From a bacterium (GTDB lineage Bacteria > Electryoneota > Electryoneia > Electryoneales > Electryoneaceae), in the NCBI GenBank assembly GCA_020444425.1, contig JAHLLB010000012.1, forward strand, positions 1 to 64,000: a stretch of 64,000 bases of DNA, given 5' to 3'. How positions within the stretch are numbered: the first letter of the stretch is position 1; each line of letters opens with the position of its first letter. The translations under genes and the position numbers were made by a program. Below the pieces are notes generated by a model. The model was not told where the DNA came from, made no database searches, and saw only the letters and a program-made list of their open reading frames with translations. Positions 19,099 to 28,974 of the stretch are shown here, piece after piece.

Positions 19099-20355
19099 AT
19101 GTTGACCGAATCCGAGCGCATCACCCACCGACTGGGCAGGAATACGTTCCTGCCCCTGTGGAGCTACGCGAACCCGCTACGGCATGACGGCGACGAACTC
19201 TGCGACGTGCTGGTCATCTTCGGTGAAGACGTCCTGATATTCAGTGTCAAGGAAAATGCGTATAAGCCGACTGATGATGTTGAGACAGGCTTGGATCGGT
19301 GGTACAGGAAAGCGATTCGGAGATCGGTAGTGCAGATCACCGGCGCTGAGCGCTGGCTGAAAGAACCGACGAACACGCGTGTCATCAAATCAGACAAAAC
19401 CGAGGGTGTGCTGATTCCGGAGAACCCACGGATTCATCGGATCGCCGTGGCCTTCGGATCAGGTGGTCAGTTACTACTACCGTACGGCGAAGTCGAGGGC
19501 GTCACCGCCCACGTCTTCGACGAGCCGAGCCTGTTCCACGTCCTGTCCGAGCTGGATACCGCAGCTGACTTCATCGCCTACCTGGTGGAGAAGGACCGAA
19601 TCCTGTCGGTCCGACCAAACCTTCGGATCTTCAGCGAATCCGACCTGTTGGCCGCGTACATTTCGCATCGCCGATCACTCAGTTTCCTGGATGTAGAAGC
19701 TGACGAGGTGATCCTGGGAGACGACTGGTGGGACACCCATGTGCGGAGCGAAGACATACGGTTTCGCGACGAGGACAACAAGATCAGCTACCTGTGGGAT
19801 GGCATCATCGAGTTCCTGGCGTCTGAATTCGATCAAGGCGTTGCAGAACTGGGAGTGTCACCAGACGATGCTGAAATCGCACTGCGGCTGCTGGCCATGC
19901 CGAACCGGTTTGAACGCCGGACGCTGGCGACGGATTTTCGGGAAATAATCATCGACCCCTTGCCAGCTGGCATAAACAGCATGAAGCGAATGGTCGATCA
20001 TGACGGTGCAGATTTCGATTGTGTGCCCCACACATACGTATTTCTGGCAGTCGATCCTGAGATTACCCGGGAACAACGTCGCAGCGCTCTACAGGCAATG
20101 TGTTGGATCGCCCGTTGGCTGCGACCTGAAAACCATACGGTTGTAGGCATTGCAACTGAGCACGCCGATTTCGGTGGGCCGGAGAACTTCGAGGTCGTCA
20201 GCCTGACGCAGGAAGAATTAACTCCTGACTTCGTGGCCAAGGCGAAAGAGCTGCAGGGGAAGACTGGTTTCTTCACGAACATCACCGTCTCCGGACAGGA
20301 GCAGAACGAGTTCCGTGCTGACCGAGGACGATGGCGGATAGATGGTCAGAGTTAA
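19099..20355 (+). CDS. Uncharacterised protein of the CDVLVIFGEDVLIFSVKE type, putative nuclease-like
   Basis: 418 residues. The first 100 residues carry a pattern seen in a widespread uncharacterised bacterial family: NP...GDELCDVLVIFGEDVLIFSVKENAY, then WYRKAIRRSVVQITGAERWL. The Asp followed by a strand ending in S-V-K recalls the PD-(D/E)XK core of NERD and Mrr-like nucleases, with Ser where Glu or Asp is usual. The rest is a mixed alpha/beta region without a recognised motif. It follows the 17848 gene closely. A role as an accessory effector of the preceding defence genes is plausible from position only. Confidence 0.7.
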   Translation: MLTESERITHRLGRNTFLPLWSYANPLRHDGDELCDVLVIFGEDVLIFSVKENAYKPTDDVETGLDRWYRKAIRRSVVQITGAERWLKEPTNTRVIKSDKTEGVLIPENPRIHRIAVAFGSGGQLLLPYGEVEGVTAHVFDEPSLFHVLSELDTAADFIAYLVEKDRILSVRPNLRIFSESDLLAAYISHRRSLSFLDVEADEVILGDDWWDTHVRSEDIRFRDEDNKISYLWDGIIEFLASEFDQGVAELGVSPDDAEIALRLLAMPNRFERRTLATDFREIIIDPLPAGINSMKRMVDHDGADFDCVPHTYVFLAVDPEITREQRRSALQAMCWIARWLRPENHTVVGIATEHADFGGPENFEVVSLTQEELTPDFVAKAKELQGKTGFFTNITVSGQEQNEFRADRGRWRIDGQS

Positions 20356-20527
20356 TCACGGGGTTCTCGCCCAGTTCGACGAACTTCATGCAGTCCATTG
20401 TGGAGAAAGCACCAACAGGAACCTATCTACTTGACGAGCCCGTCGGCTGACGCTGGACCTAAGTCCACACTGTGGTAATGGGCTCGATAGTATCCGTAAC
20501 GCGTCTGAACTTGCTTGACTTTCTTCC

Positions 20528-20968
20528 ATGAAGACGGCCCGACAGAACGAGCGATTTGCTGAAATTTCATGTTGTGACCGATCAGGTTTCGGATGGTCCG
20601 GCTGGATGATGCTGCGGGCCATTAAAGCGGTTGAGCACAGCGAGCTGGAGCATAACGTCCTTGATGACCGTACCGATCCTGTACGCGACCAAGTGGCAAT
20701 CAGCACCATGCACCTCGCGAAGGGGCTGGAATTCCGTGCGGTGGTGGTCATGGCATGCGACGAGGATGTAATCCCATTGCAGGAACGCATCGAGACCGTC
20801 ACTGATGAAGCCGATCTCGAGGAAGTCTACAACACCGAACGTCACCTGCTCTACGTCGCCTGCACTCGAGCGCGGGATCAACTGTTGGTGACTGGCGTGG
20901 ATCCGGGGTCGGAATTCCTTGAGGATCTGCAGGCCAAGGGCGAAGTGAAGCGGTTGTCGCCGGAGTGA
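20528..20968 (+). pseudogene. C-terminal remnant of a UvrD/Rep-type SF1 helicase
   Basis: From about 20600 the frame encodes the last quarter of a UvrD-family helicase: motif V region STMHLAKGLEFRAVVV, then ERHLLYVACTRARDQLLVTG with the motif VI arginine region (ACTRARD). Walker A, DExx and motifs III-IV are missing, and the 170 bases upstream have no helicase coding, so about three quarters of the gene is deleted. Intact relatives often occur beside nuclease-like genes such as the two upstream, which suggests a former three-gene set that has decayed. Confidence 0.75.
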
Positions 20969-21640
20969 TTGAAGCCTACCATCAACTCATGTATCACTGC
21001 ACGGCTTCGACCACAGTGCGAACACGAAACTCGGCAACGCGGCCAATTCGTCAAGCAGGTTTGAGATCGGCCAAAGGCGCTGGCCCGAGCTTCTGTACAA
21101 TCGCAGACAGATATTCAAACGCAGCTCCGCACGCACCACTTCGTATTCGACACCAAGCTCCATATCGGAGGATGAGAGGCGTTTCGTCGCGTGTCAGGCA
21201 GATTCAGCCGAGAATTCCTGCTGGACAGGAAAGTAGCCTTAGTATGACATCGCCATTCCGTCACGGGGTAGGCGGATGATAAACTGGCAATTGGGTGGTT
21301 CTCTATCTTGTTTTCGAGCAGAGACGGGAAATCATGTCTCACCTCCGGCTTGCCTTGTCACCGATCGCGTCACTGTGGCTACACCCGGGGTCTTCCCGGG
21401 CTCGAGCTGCCTCACATGATGTCGGCAGTGGAAGCGTACTCTCGGCGGCTCAGGCCGTTCAGTGCACCTGCACTGCCGTTCCGTTGCGGGTTGGCGAGCC
21501 GTCCCTTACTGTATTTCCGAATGGCTTGCCGGCAGCTACCAGATCGTCGTCCTGACATGGGCTTGTTCTCCAGTATTTTTGCAGGATAGGGTTGGTTAGA
21601 CACGGCGGCACTTAGCGGGTGGGAAGGCGACGCAGCAGTA
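20969..21640. other. Decayed intergenic region
   Basis: About 670 bases without a supportable gene. Short open frames exist on both strands (for example a 57-codon frame on the minus strand around 20988-21161) but match nothing recognised. The perfect inverted repeat cccggggtcttcccggg lies near 21385-21400. The region joins the UvrD remnant to the group II intron remnant and probably holds further eroded mobile DNA. Confidence 0.4.
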
Positions 21641-21937
21641 GGAATTCAAACGGTGGTAGATTGTGTTGTGCGGAATGCGGTCCTTCAGGTTCTCAACCCA
21701 CTGTAAGACCCGAAGTTTTCACCGTCCAGCTTCGGCTTCCGGCGCGGACGCGGAGCGCATACGGCGCTGAGGCTGGCAAGCCAGTACGTGAAAAAATCCC
21801 GCGTTATCGTGGTGGTAATGGACCTGTCAAAGTTCTTCGACCCGGTGAACCAGTTCTTCTGCTGGCGCGCCTTGCCAAACGGATCGGCGGCGGACATCTG
21901 CCGCGAGTTCCTCCGCCGATTCCTGCAAGTGGGTTGA
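21641..21937 (+). mobile_element. Group II intron reverse transcriptase remnant
   Basis: One frame gives GIQTVVD, NAVLQVLNPL, an in-frame TAA at 21704-21706, then DPKFSPSSFGFRRGRGAHTA and VVVMDLSKFFDPVN before a TGA at 21935. These align in order with group II intron maturase RT domains 1-3 (GIPTVxDR, DPxFSxSSYGFRPGRSAH, DMDLEKFFDRVN). The catalytic YADD block, maturase and endonuclease domains are absent. A GTPGGG-like stretch just after the stop may be a displaced piece of the GTPQGG motif. The element is dead; no intact intron ends were identified. The next 230 bases to 22168 hold no gene. Confidence 0.75.
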
Positions 21938-22168
21938 AGTGGAACGCCGGGCGGAGGTCAATTCCGTCGCTCACGCTTTCAGTATTTCTGCGATCTGTGT
22001 TCCATGAGCCGATATAGTGAGAAAATCCTGACATACGTGTTCAAGCCTCTTGAATTACAAACATTTGCGAAGTACATTGTGCCTATACAGCATCCTTCAT
22101 GGCCGTGGTTGCAGGTGACTTGGCGGCATTAATTCGATCTGCCTCGAACCTTAAGGACGAGTTGCAGA

Positions 22169-25100
22169 ATGCCAGAGCTAGCCGTACCCGGCACAGTGTT
22201 ACGCACCTACCTTGAACTTTCCGCGGATGCCGTCAGGGATTTTACATACTACCTTATAAATGCAGGTGAGATCACCGAAATCGATGCTGAGCTGTATCCG
22301 CAGCGGCTGCTGCTGGCACGCTTGCAGTCCCTGTTCAGGGAACCAGTTGAATGCCGCCTGCTGACTCTGGGAATCCTGCCTCACCACCAACTGCATGCCT
22401 TAGTTCTTCCTTCCAGATCTCCGATGCCGCCCCTTCAGCTCTTCTGTTCATTGAACAGGGATATGGTGGTTCATGTCGAGCGTATCGATGATCTGCCAGT
22501 CATCGAAGAGTTTGCCGTCGGATCTCCTCGAATTTTCAACCTTGGCTTTCTTTTTGAAACGCGTGATGCCAGTGAAGCACCGGACGAACTGCTGGACGCC
22601 CTGCCGATCCGTAAGGAGACGATTTCAAGAACTCTGCTGGACAGCCTGGAGGACAGGCTCGCAGCAAGTCTGCTCTTTCTGGAGGTTGAAGAACGCCTCG
22701 CCCTTAATCGAAGATTCGTCGCACGATACGTGCAACTGAAGCGGCACAAGGCTGGCAGATTCGAAGTGATCCTTGAACGGTGCGTGGACTCTGATCTGGT
22801 TGAGAAAGTCCGAGAAGCGGCAGGACAAACCATTCTGCTCTTAGAGGAAGATCAGGCCCCAAACCCCGAGTTGCGCGACTGGCGGATTCGGAATGTCAGA
22901 TCGCGACCAAGAGCCGTTGTGGAAAAGGTCAAGGGGCAGCGGGTCTTCCTTGATATGAGCGCGTCAAACGGCTGGCAGAGTGAAGAAGAAATAGCGACCC
23001 CACCCGAGTATGGCTGCCTTGTCTACGAAGCCCGTGGCGAGCTCCACCCGATCGAGATCCAAAGAGAGGCTGTGGTCCGAATGCGACGAGGTGAATCTCC
23101 GTTGCCAATGCTCGAGACGTTACTTTTTGGTTCGATATCCGATCTGACCGGATTTGACAGCGGGAAGGTACAAACCTTACCGGAAGAAGAATGTCTTCAA
23201 CGTGATCGGATCAACGAAGACCAGCGAGCGGCCGTTGCTCGAGCACTGGCGTCCCCTGATTTCCTTCTGATCCAAGGACCTCCGGGGACAGGAAAGACGA
23301 CATTCATTGCCGAATTGTGCTATCAACTGGCGCGACAAGGGCAACGGGTGCTGGTGGCCTCGCAGGCGAACCTCGCTGTTGACAATGCTCTCTCCAGGCT
23401 CGCGCATCATGCGGACATCCAAGCGATACGTGTGAGTCGTGACAGCGAGAAGCTGCAGGAAGAAGGGCTGGATTTCGTTGGCGAGCGGGCGGTCAGGCGC
23501 TGGCTGCTCGGTCTGACGACTCGTTGCAGCCAAATGCTGGAAGAGGAGAATAGATTAATCCTTCTGGCCGAGGAGCTGGCAGAATTCCTCCCCAGGGTCG
23601 AAATATGGTTGGACAGACAAATCGAGCTGACGGACAACCTGCTGCGAGCCGAGCAAAGCCGCGATGAGGTGAAAGCCCGTCTCGTTAAGACAGTCCAAAC
23701 TGCTACCCAATCATCAACGATGAACCGTCTTCTTGAGATTATCCTTGCAGGTCTTCCTTCGAGCTTTGAAGATGACGTTGATTCCGGTTTAGCCAAAACT
23801 GCTTATGATTACTGGAAGCAATGGGATGTTGTGCGAACACAGTGGCAGAAGCAGACTCATCACCTGGGGCTGCCGGAAAGTGACCCATGGGAGCTGGTGC
23901 GGTTTATCATTTCCCGGCAGGAAATGTACAGGCAAGGTTCGGTGAAGGCTGCCCGATCGGAGCTGGCAGTCATCAAGGCGCGAGTGGAGAATCGGTCAGC
24001 CGAACTTAAACGTGCACTTGCCGCCGTGAATGAAAAACACGAGTTGGTGCGTCATCTGCGTTTGGAAAAAGCAAAAGCGGAGGAAACGGCTACTCAGGCC
24101 ACGACTATCATCGCAGGAAAGAGCAAACTGGATTTGCAGGAAGGCGGAGATCTTCCGGATTCATCTCCCTTTCGCCACCACTCGCAGCTGCGATCTGCAT
24201 TTGAACGCATCAAAGAGGCGCAGCACTGGGCGGATCAACTGGCAAGCGATTACGACGCTCAACCGCTCGAAACAAACCTGTTGTGGCCGGATGCCGTCTT
24301 GCGCTGGAGGAAGGCTGAGCTGGCGGGAATGCAGGAAGCTGCTGCCCTGTTTTCGCATATGAAGCTGACTGATCCCTGGCGCCTGCGTCCGGTTTCTGAG
24401 GATACGATTGGAAAGAACTCGGCGGTCGCATTATTGAAATCAGCAGTGGAAGAGATTTGCACGTTGTTCAGGCAGCCCTTTGAGGCTAAGGAATGTCTAC
24501 CGCTGCAAAAGCTTCTGCAAAACTACTGGAAGCACGAACATCATGAGCTAGCAGGAGAAGTAGATAACCTCACTCGTCAGCTCCGGCTACAGGAAAAAGA
24601 GCTGGCCGAGCTGGAGGAGCAGCTGGCGACGAGGCGGCAAGATGTGGACACAATTATCGAAGACGTAAGGAAGTTCATCGCACGTGAGCAGATTAGCTCT
24701 TCCCTGCTTTCACCCCCGACCGACGCGACTGAGGACCTCGATCTGATCCTGAAGACAATACAAGAACTGAGCCGGGTTGTCGAACAGATCGGATCGGAAA
24801 GAATCGACTTCGAAAAACGCCTTTTCCCGGCCGCGGTCGCACTGCTTGTCCGATATGCTGAGTTTCTAAAAGTTCAGTGGATTCGTCAACAAGAGATTGA
24901 ACAGGCCGCTTCGGCGGAAAGACTGACGACAGAATCACGGTTGCAATGCACAGAAGAAGCTCTTCAAATCTTACTGACGGAGCAAAAGGAACTGGCGCAG
25001 CAATGGTCTGTTCTGCGGCAGCGTCGTTTGTTTCCGTCTCATCTAGACGTTGCTGATCCAGCTGTCGAGCAGCTCTATGACTGGATTCTGAAGGCAGAAG

Positions 25101-26218
25101 TCCCGGAAGCGAAGCGGTTACGCGCAGCCGTAAAGGCGGAAATCCTGAAGGACTGGATCGCTGCGATTGAGTCACCTGGCGCCATAATCAGCGATGGTCT
25201 GCAGCAGGTGTTTGATACTCACGCGAACATCGTCGGGACCACTTGCATTTACGCAGGTAACAGACGGTACTTCCGCGATCGCTTCCAAGGCTTTGATTGT
25301 GTAATCATCGATGAGGTGTCGAAGGCAACACCGTCCGAACTGCTGGTTCCGGCTTTGCTCGGGAAGAAGGTGATTCTGGTTGGCGACCACAAGCAGCTTC
25401 CTCCCATTCTTCCGAACGATATTTCCCATGCTGAAGCGGCTGCAGAACTCGGCCTGGATGAGAAGATCGTCCAGCACCTCAGGGATACGCTCAAGAAGAG
25501 CGTTTTCGGCGAACTCTTTGAAGAAATGGAAACGTTGAAACTTGGGCGAACGCTGATACTAACACGCCAGTATCGAATGCACAGCCAGATAATGAATCTT
25601 GTGAATCAGTTCTACAATGAACACCTGCTGATTGGCCTACCCGATCTTGACGAGCAACGTCAGCATGACATCCATATCGGGAACTGGCTACGTCCGGAGC
25701 GTCACGTTCTGTGGCTGGACCTGCCAATGGGGTGGACACACGAGCAGTCCGGCTCTTCCCGCAAGAATGAAGCCGAGGCAGACTTCATAGTTGTCCTGCT
25801 CGAGCGGTTATTGAAGGATTTGAAACGACAGGAATTAGATCATACTGTAGGTATCATCTCTATGTATGGAAGCCAAGCTGGATTGATTGAACGTAAAACA
25901 CAATCGATCAATCCTGAGTTGATGAAGCGTGCGGCTGTTCGGATCGGAACCGTCGACAGCTTTCAGGGCATGGAACGGGACATCATCATTCTTTCTCTGG
26001 TTCTGAACGGTCCTCATGCTCGAGTAAACAAGTTTCTGAGTTCAGCCAATCGCGTCAATGTTGCTATGAGCAGAGCAAGACGGCTCCTGATGATTGTCGG
26101 ATCCAGCAATGTCTATGTGTCTGCAGACCCTTCTGCAGACAAATACTACCAGCGGGCGCTTGAGTGCGCACGACTAACGGGAGCATGGGTGCGAGCAGAT
26201 GAAGTGGCATTTGGTTGA
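22169..26218 (+). CDS. SF1 (UPF1/Dna2-type, COG1112-like) helicase with long coiled-coil insert
   Basis: 1349 residues. Walker A QGPPGTGKTTFIAE (about 369-382), motif Ia VLVASQANLAVDNALSRL, a long helical/coiled-coil insert (about 450-1000), then DExx box IIDEVSKATP (about 1045), motif III VGDHKQLPPIL (about 1070), LTRQYRMH (motif IV, about 1130), TVDSFQGMERDIIILSLV (motif V, about 1270) and NVAMSRARRL (motif VI, about 1295). Such 5'-3' helicases act on RNA or DNA and occur in defence systems such as Mokosh. The first 350 residues are unrecognised. It is the first gene of a nine-gene operon and overlaps the next gene by 20 bases. Confidence 0.85.
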   Translation: MPELAVPGTVLRTYLELSADAVRDFTYYLINAGEITEIDAELYPQRLLLARLQSLFREPVECRLLTLGILPHHQLHALVLPSRSPMPPLQLFCSLNRDMVVHVERIDDLPVIEEFAVGSPRIFNLGFLFETRDASEAPDELLDALPIRKETISRTLLDSLEDRLAASLLFLEVEERLALNRRFVARYVQLKRHKAGRFEVILERCVDSDLVEKVREAAGQTILLLEEDQAPNPELRDWRIRNVRSRPRAVVEKVKGQRVFLDMSASNGWQSEEEIATPPEYGCLVYEARGELHPIEIQREAVVRMRRGESPLPMLETLLFGSISDLTGFDSGKVQTLPEEECLQRDRINEDQRAAVARALASPDFLLIQGPPGTGKTTFIAELCYQLARQGQRVLVASQANLAVDNALSRLAHHADIQAIRVSRDSEKLQEEGLDFVGERAVRRWLLGLTTRCSQMLEEENRLILLAEELAEFLPRVEIWLDRQIELTDNLLRAEQSRDEVKARLVKTVQTATQSSTMNRLLEIILAGLPSSFEDDVDSGLAKTAYDYWKQWDVVRTQWQKQTHHLGLPESDPWELVRFIISRQEMYRQGSVKAARSELAVIKARVENRSAELKRALAAVNEKHELVRHLRLEKAKAEETATQATTIIAGKSKLDLQEGGDLPDSSPFRHHSQLRSAFERIKEAQHWADQLASDYDAQPLETNLLWPDAVLRWRKAELAGMQEAAALFSHMKLTDPWRLRPVSEDTIGKNSAVALLKSAVEEICTLFRQPFEAKECLPLQKLLQNYWKHEHHELAGEVDNLTRQLRLQEKELAELEEQLATRRQDVDTIIEDVRKFIAREQISSSLLSPPTDATEDLDLILKTIQELSRVVEQIGSERIDFEKRLFPAAVALLVRYAEFLKVQWIRQQEIEQAASAERLTTESRLQCTEEALQILLTEQKELAQQWSVLRQRRLFPSHLDVADPAVEQLYDWILKAEVPEAKRLRAAVKAEILKDWIAAIESPGAIISDGLQQVFDTHANIVGTTCIYAGNRRYFRDRFQGFDCVIIDEVSKATPSELLVPALLGKKVILVGDHKQLPPILPNDISHAEAAAELGLDEKIVQHLRDTLKKSVFGELFEEMETLKLGRTLILTRQYRMHSQIMNLVNQFYNEHLLIGLPDLDEQRQHDIHIGNWLRPERHVLWLDLPMGWTHEQSGSSRKNEAEADFIVVLLERLLKDLKRQELDHTVGIISMYGSQAGLIERKTQSINPELMKRAAVRIGTVDSFQGMERDIIILSLVLNGPHARVNKFLSSANRVNVAMSRARRLLMIVGSSNVYVSADPSADKYYQRALECARLTGAWVRADEVAFG

Positions 26219-27485
26219 GATTCAGGAAGCGGACGGGCAGGCAAAGCCGCGAACCGAAATAGCTTTGGTCATCGCTGGCGATGTGCCCGAATGCAGAGTG
26301 GAAGTAGGATTCGATGTCTGGCGGCGTGAGCTGAAGCTTGATGTTCTCGAACAATTTGTCTTTCGTTCGATACTGGAACTTGAGCTAGTCACGATCAGCG
26401 AAATCGTCGATCTGCTCGGTTTGCCGCATCGACGCTATATCGAGCCCGTACTTGAAAGGGCACGGATGTTGGGATTTCTGCGTCAAGAAGGTGAACATAT
26501 TCGAGCCCAGCCAGAGTTACGTGAAGTGATGGCGCGTCACCACTGGGTGACGAAGACGGACGAGACGGAAGTCATGTGGTACAATGCACTCGGGTTTTGG
26601 AGCCTGTCGCAACCGTCCGATTCCATGGCCGGATGGGAAGCAGGCGAGCAACACAAACCATCCCTGGAAATGGTTCTATCGAGGCTGACTATGCAGAGAG
26701 GTGGAGAGTGGGTGGCCGATCGACAGGTGCGCAGCATCCAAGCTTCATGGTCGGGCTGCAGATCGATACGAGTTTTGGTTTGCGCCGATCGTGAGGAGCG
26801 AAGCTGGTGGTTCGAAGTATTTGATGGTAAGACTTGGAAAGCGATTGAAGGCGGGCAGGAGGGCCTCCAACTCATAGGAGAGCTGGACAAGATCGAGCGC
26901 CTGGTAGAATCCGAACTCGAATCGGTAGCATCCGTTCCGGATACCGCAGGCGAAAAGCCCACGATCGCTTCGGAGTTAGTGGCGGAAAAGGGAAGGGTGC
27001 TCGGGACGGCTGAGATTCGCCCTGAGACTATCCGGCAGATCAGAAAAGCGAAGCGGGAGATCTTAATGGTTTTCCCTTGGGTTGATAGACGAGTGTTAGC
27101 AGGTGATCTGATTGAAGCTCTCGACGGTGCGGTCAAGCGCGGTGTGCGGGTGATAATCGCGCATGGTATGGCCGATAGCATTGAAAAGGAAGAAAGAATA
27201 GATCGTCATGCATTAAATGATCTTGAAGCCGTCTCGCATGACAATAACAGGATTCACGTGGTCTGGTTGGGAAACAGTCATATCAAGCTGTCTCTATTCG
27301 ATCGGAAGACTCTGATGATCGGAAGTTACAATCTCTTGAGCTTTCGCGGACGTCCGAGTGCAGAAACAGGAAAGCTTCGTCTTGAGATGATGATGGTGAC
27401 GAGGGTTCTGCTTGATGAACAAACCCAGCTTGCTGAGTTGATAGTACGGATTGAAAAGGCAGTAGCCGCAACCGAGGACCAATGA
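26199..27485 (+). CDS. PLD-superfamily nuclease-like protein
   Basis: 428 residues. One HKD motif is present near residue 360: HIKLSLFDRKTLMIGSYN, followed by LLSFRG. It is preceded by FPWVD and GVRVIIAHG, the strand-helix elements of a phospholipase D fold. A single HKD suggests a homodimeric active site, as in bacterial Nuc-type PLD nucleases. The N-terminal half has a helix-turn-helix-like stretch (SEIVDLLGLPHRRYIEPVLE, near 67-86). It overlaps the helicase gene by 20 bases and the next gene by 4 (ATGA), so the proteins are made together. A COG1112 helicase paired with a PLD nuclease recalls Mokosh, but the rest of the operon does not belong to Mokosh as known. Confidence 0.8.
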   Translation: MKWHLVEIQEADGQAKPRTEIALVIAGDVPECRVEVGFDVWRRELKLDVLEQFVFRSILELELVTISEIVDLLGLPHRRYIEPVLERARMLGFLRQEGEHIRAQPELREVMARHHWVTKTDETEVMWYNALGFWSLSQPSDSMAGWEAGEQHKPSLEMVLSRLTMQRGGEWVADRQVRSIQASWSGCRSIRVLVCADREERSWWFEVFDGKTWKAIEGGQEGLQLIGELDKIERLVESELESVASVPDTAGEKPTIASELVAEKGRVLGTAEIRPETIRQIRKAKREILMVFPWVDRRVLAGDLIEALDGAVKRGVRVIIAHGMADSIEKEERIDRHALNDLEAVSHDNNRIHVVWLGNSHIKLSLFDRKTLMIGSYNLLSFRGRPSAETGKLRLEMMMVTRVLLDEQTQLAELIVRIEKAVAATEDQ

Positions 27486-28972
27486 TGCTCGAAAACCTGA
27501 CATTAGAGAGTTTCCCGGGGCTCATTTTTGCAATTTCCATCGCTGCCGTGTTGCTCTGCTGGGGCGCCGTTCTGGTAGTCTCCATCATGCTGAAGAAGAC
27601 ACTGAATTCAGCACATCGAGAGAAGGAGATCCGGAAACGTGAGGAAAAAGCAGTACAAATCTTACGCAACTCCGAGGAGCTGCACAAACAGGCGACGGCC
27701 ATTTTCAGCCAGCTTCAGCAGGCGCAGGAGAGGAGGGCAGATGAATTTGAGTCGCTCGTTCGTGGCCTGAGAGAAGCAAACCGCTGGTACGATGAAAATC
27801 TTGTTCCAAACAGGCGGCTGCTGGTGCAGTTTTTTGAATACGAGATCGAACGAAGAAGAGATTTTGCTGAGGCTCGCAAACTACTAAGTCCAGACTACGT
27901 AAGCACAGTCCTGCAATCACGGGCAACAACCATGTTTACAGAACATGAAAAGCGGGCCGACCAGAACTTCAAAAGAGTAGAAGTTGGTATCAAGCAAGAG
28001 ACACACCGGCTCCGCAAGCTGGGTGAGGAGCTGTGGATGTCGATCCGAAACCAGGTCCCCGAGCTTGTAGAAGGCAAAATGGACGAACTATCGACCAACG
28101 TCCGAGACGAGTTGAAAGAAATCTCGGATCGTATTCGTCCGCTTGAGAGCCAACTGGAGAGGGTGCAGGCGACAGTTTCTGATCTTGAGATGCAGAATCG
28201 CCTAATCTACTTGCTACGGGAGAACCGCAAAGGAGAAGCGGATGGGATGCCCGATGAAGAGGATGTCGCATTCGATTTTGAAGATCTGACCATGCCGGAA
28301 GTGGATCCTTTTTCATTTGATTCCACAATCCTGCAATCCGAAATGGATTCGTCACATGATGAGGGATCTCGCACCACGAAAGAGCCGGGACGCACTGGAG
28401 CGCAAACATCGTTTGATCAGGCGGAGAATGTCGATGGCCGTGATATAGCTCGAGAATCTGGCGAGGCCGAAACGACTGTATCTGTTTCCGATTTCAAACC
28501 AGAAGAATCTTTAGAGTGGGAGGATCTCGATACTTCCGACCCATCGCCGGAAGCAGGCACAGGCGCTCCGGAACTGGCTGAACTCGAAAACCTGGTCAAG
28601 CAGATCAGGCAGGGCCAGCAACCGGCTGAACCATCAGGTACGGCCGAAACTGGAAGTGTTAAAACCAATTCTTCAGAAGCCACTTCTGCGTCCTTAGACG
28701 CGTTTGAATCTGAATCCGCAGAGGGCATGGGTGACGAAGGCAAAGACGCCGCCGGAAACGAAGACACAGCAGGGACGGCAAATGAAGAGATTGACAGGGC
28801 CAATAAAGACTTATCAGATCCCGCAGCAGAAACTCCGCCGGTGGGTGAAGAACTGACTGAACACATTCGACTGCAGGAACCGTCGACTGAAGATGAAGAC
28901 AACCTGACAGGCAATCACGATGAGCCGACCAAAGATCAGTCGGTGGATGGCAAAACAGTAGAGAGGCGGTAA
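27482..28972 (+). CDS. Membrane-anchored coiled-coil protein with acidic tail
   Basis: 496 residues. One N-terminal membrane helix (about 12-36, IFAISIAAVLLCWGAVLVVS) is followed by a long coiled coil (about 38-245) and a low-complexity acidic Glu/Asp/Ser/Thr tail to the C-terminus. It has no enzymatic motif. It starts within the stop of the PLD gene and ends 2 bases before the MotA/ZorA-like gene. The layout (membrane helix, cytoplasmic coiled coil, flexible acidic tail) suits a scaffold linking the inner-membrane motor to cytoplasmic partners. No family is recognised. Confidence 0.75.
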   Translation: MMLENLTLESFPGLIFAISIAAVLLCWGAVLVVSIMLKKTLNSAHREKEIRKREEKAVQILRNSEELHKQATAIFSQLQQAQERRADEFESLVRGLREANRWYDENLVPNRRLLVQFFEYEIERRRDFAEARKLLSPDYVSTVLQSRATTMFTEHEKRADQNFKRVEVGIKQETHRLRKLGEELWMSIRNQVPELVEGKMDELSTNVRDELKEISDRIRPLESQLERVQATVSDLEMQNRLIYLLRENRKGEADGMPDEEDVAFDFEDLTMPEVDPFSFDSTILQSEMDSSHDEGSRTTKEPGRTGAQTSFDQAENVDGRDIARESGEAETTVSVSDFKPEESLEWEDLDTSDPSPEAGTGAPELAELENLVKQIRQGQQPAEPSGTAETGSVKTNSSEATSASLDAFESESAEGMGDEGKDAAGNEDTAGTANEEIDRANKDLSDPAAETPPVGEELTEHIRLQEPSTEDEDNLTGNHDEPTKDQSVDGKTVERR

Positions 28973-28974
28973 AC

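Noticed and set aside
21115-21603. Short minus-strand frames in the decayed gap (21115-21342, 21412-21603)
   Set aside because: No ribosome sites, no recognisable motif, and they lie in a region of eroded mobile DNA.
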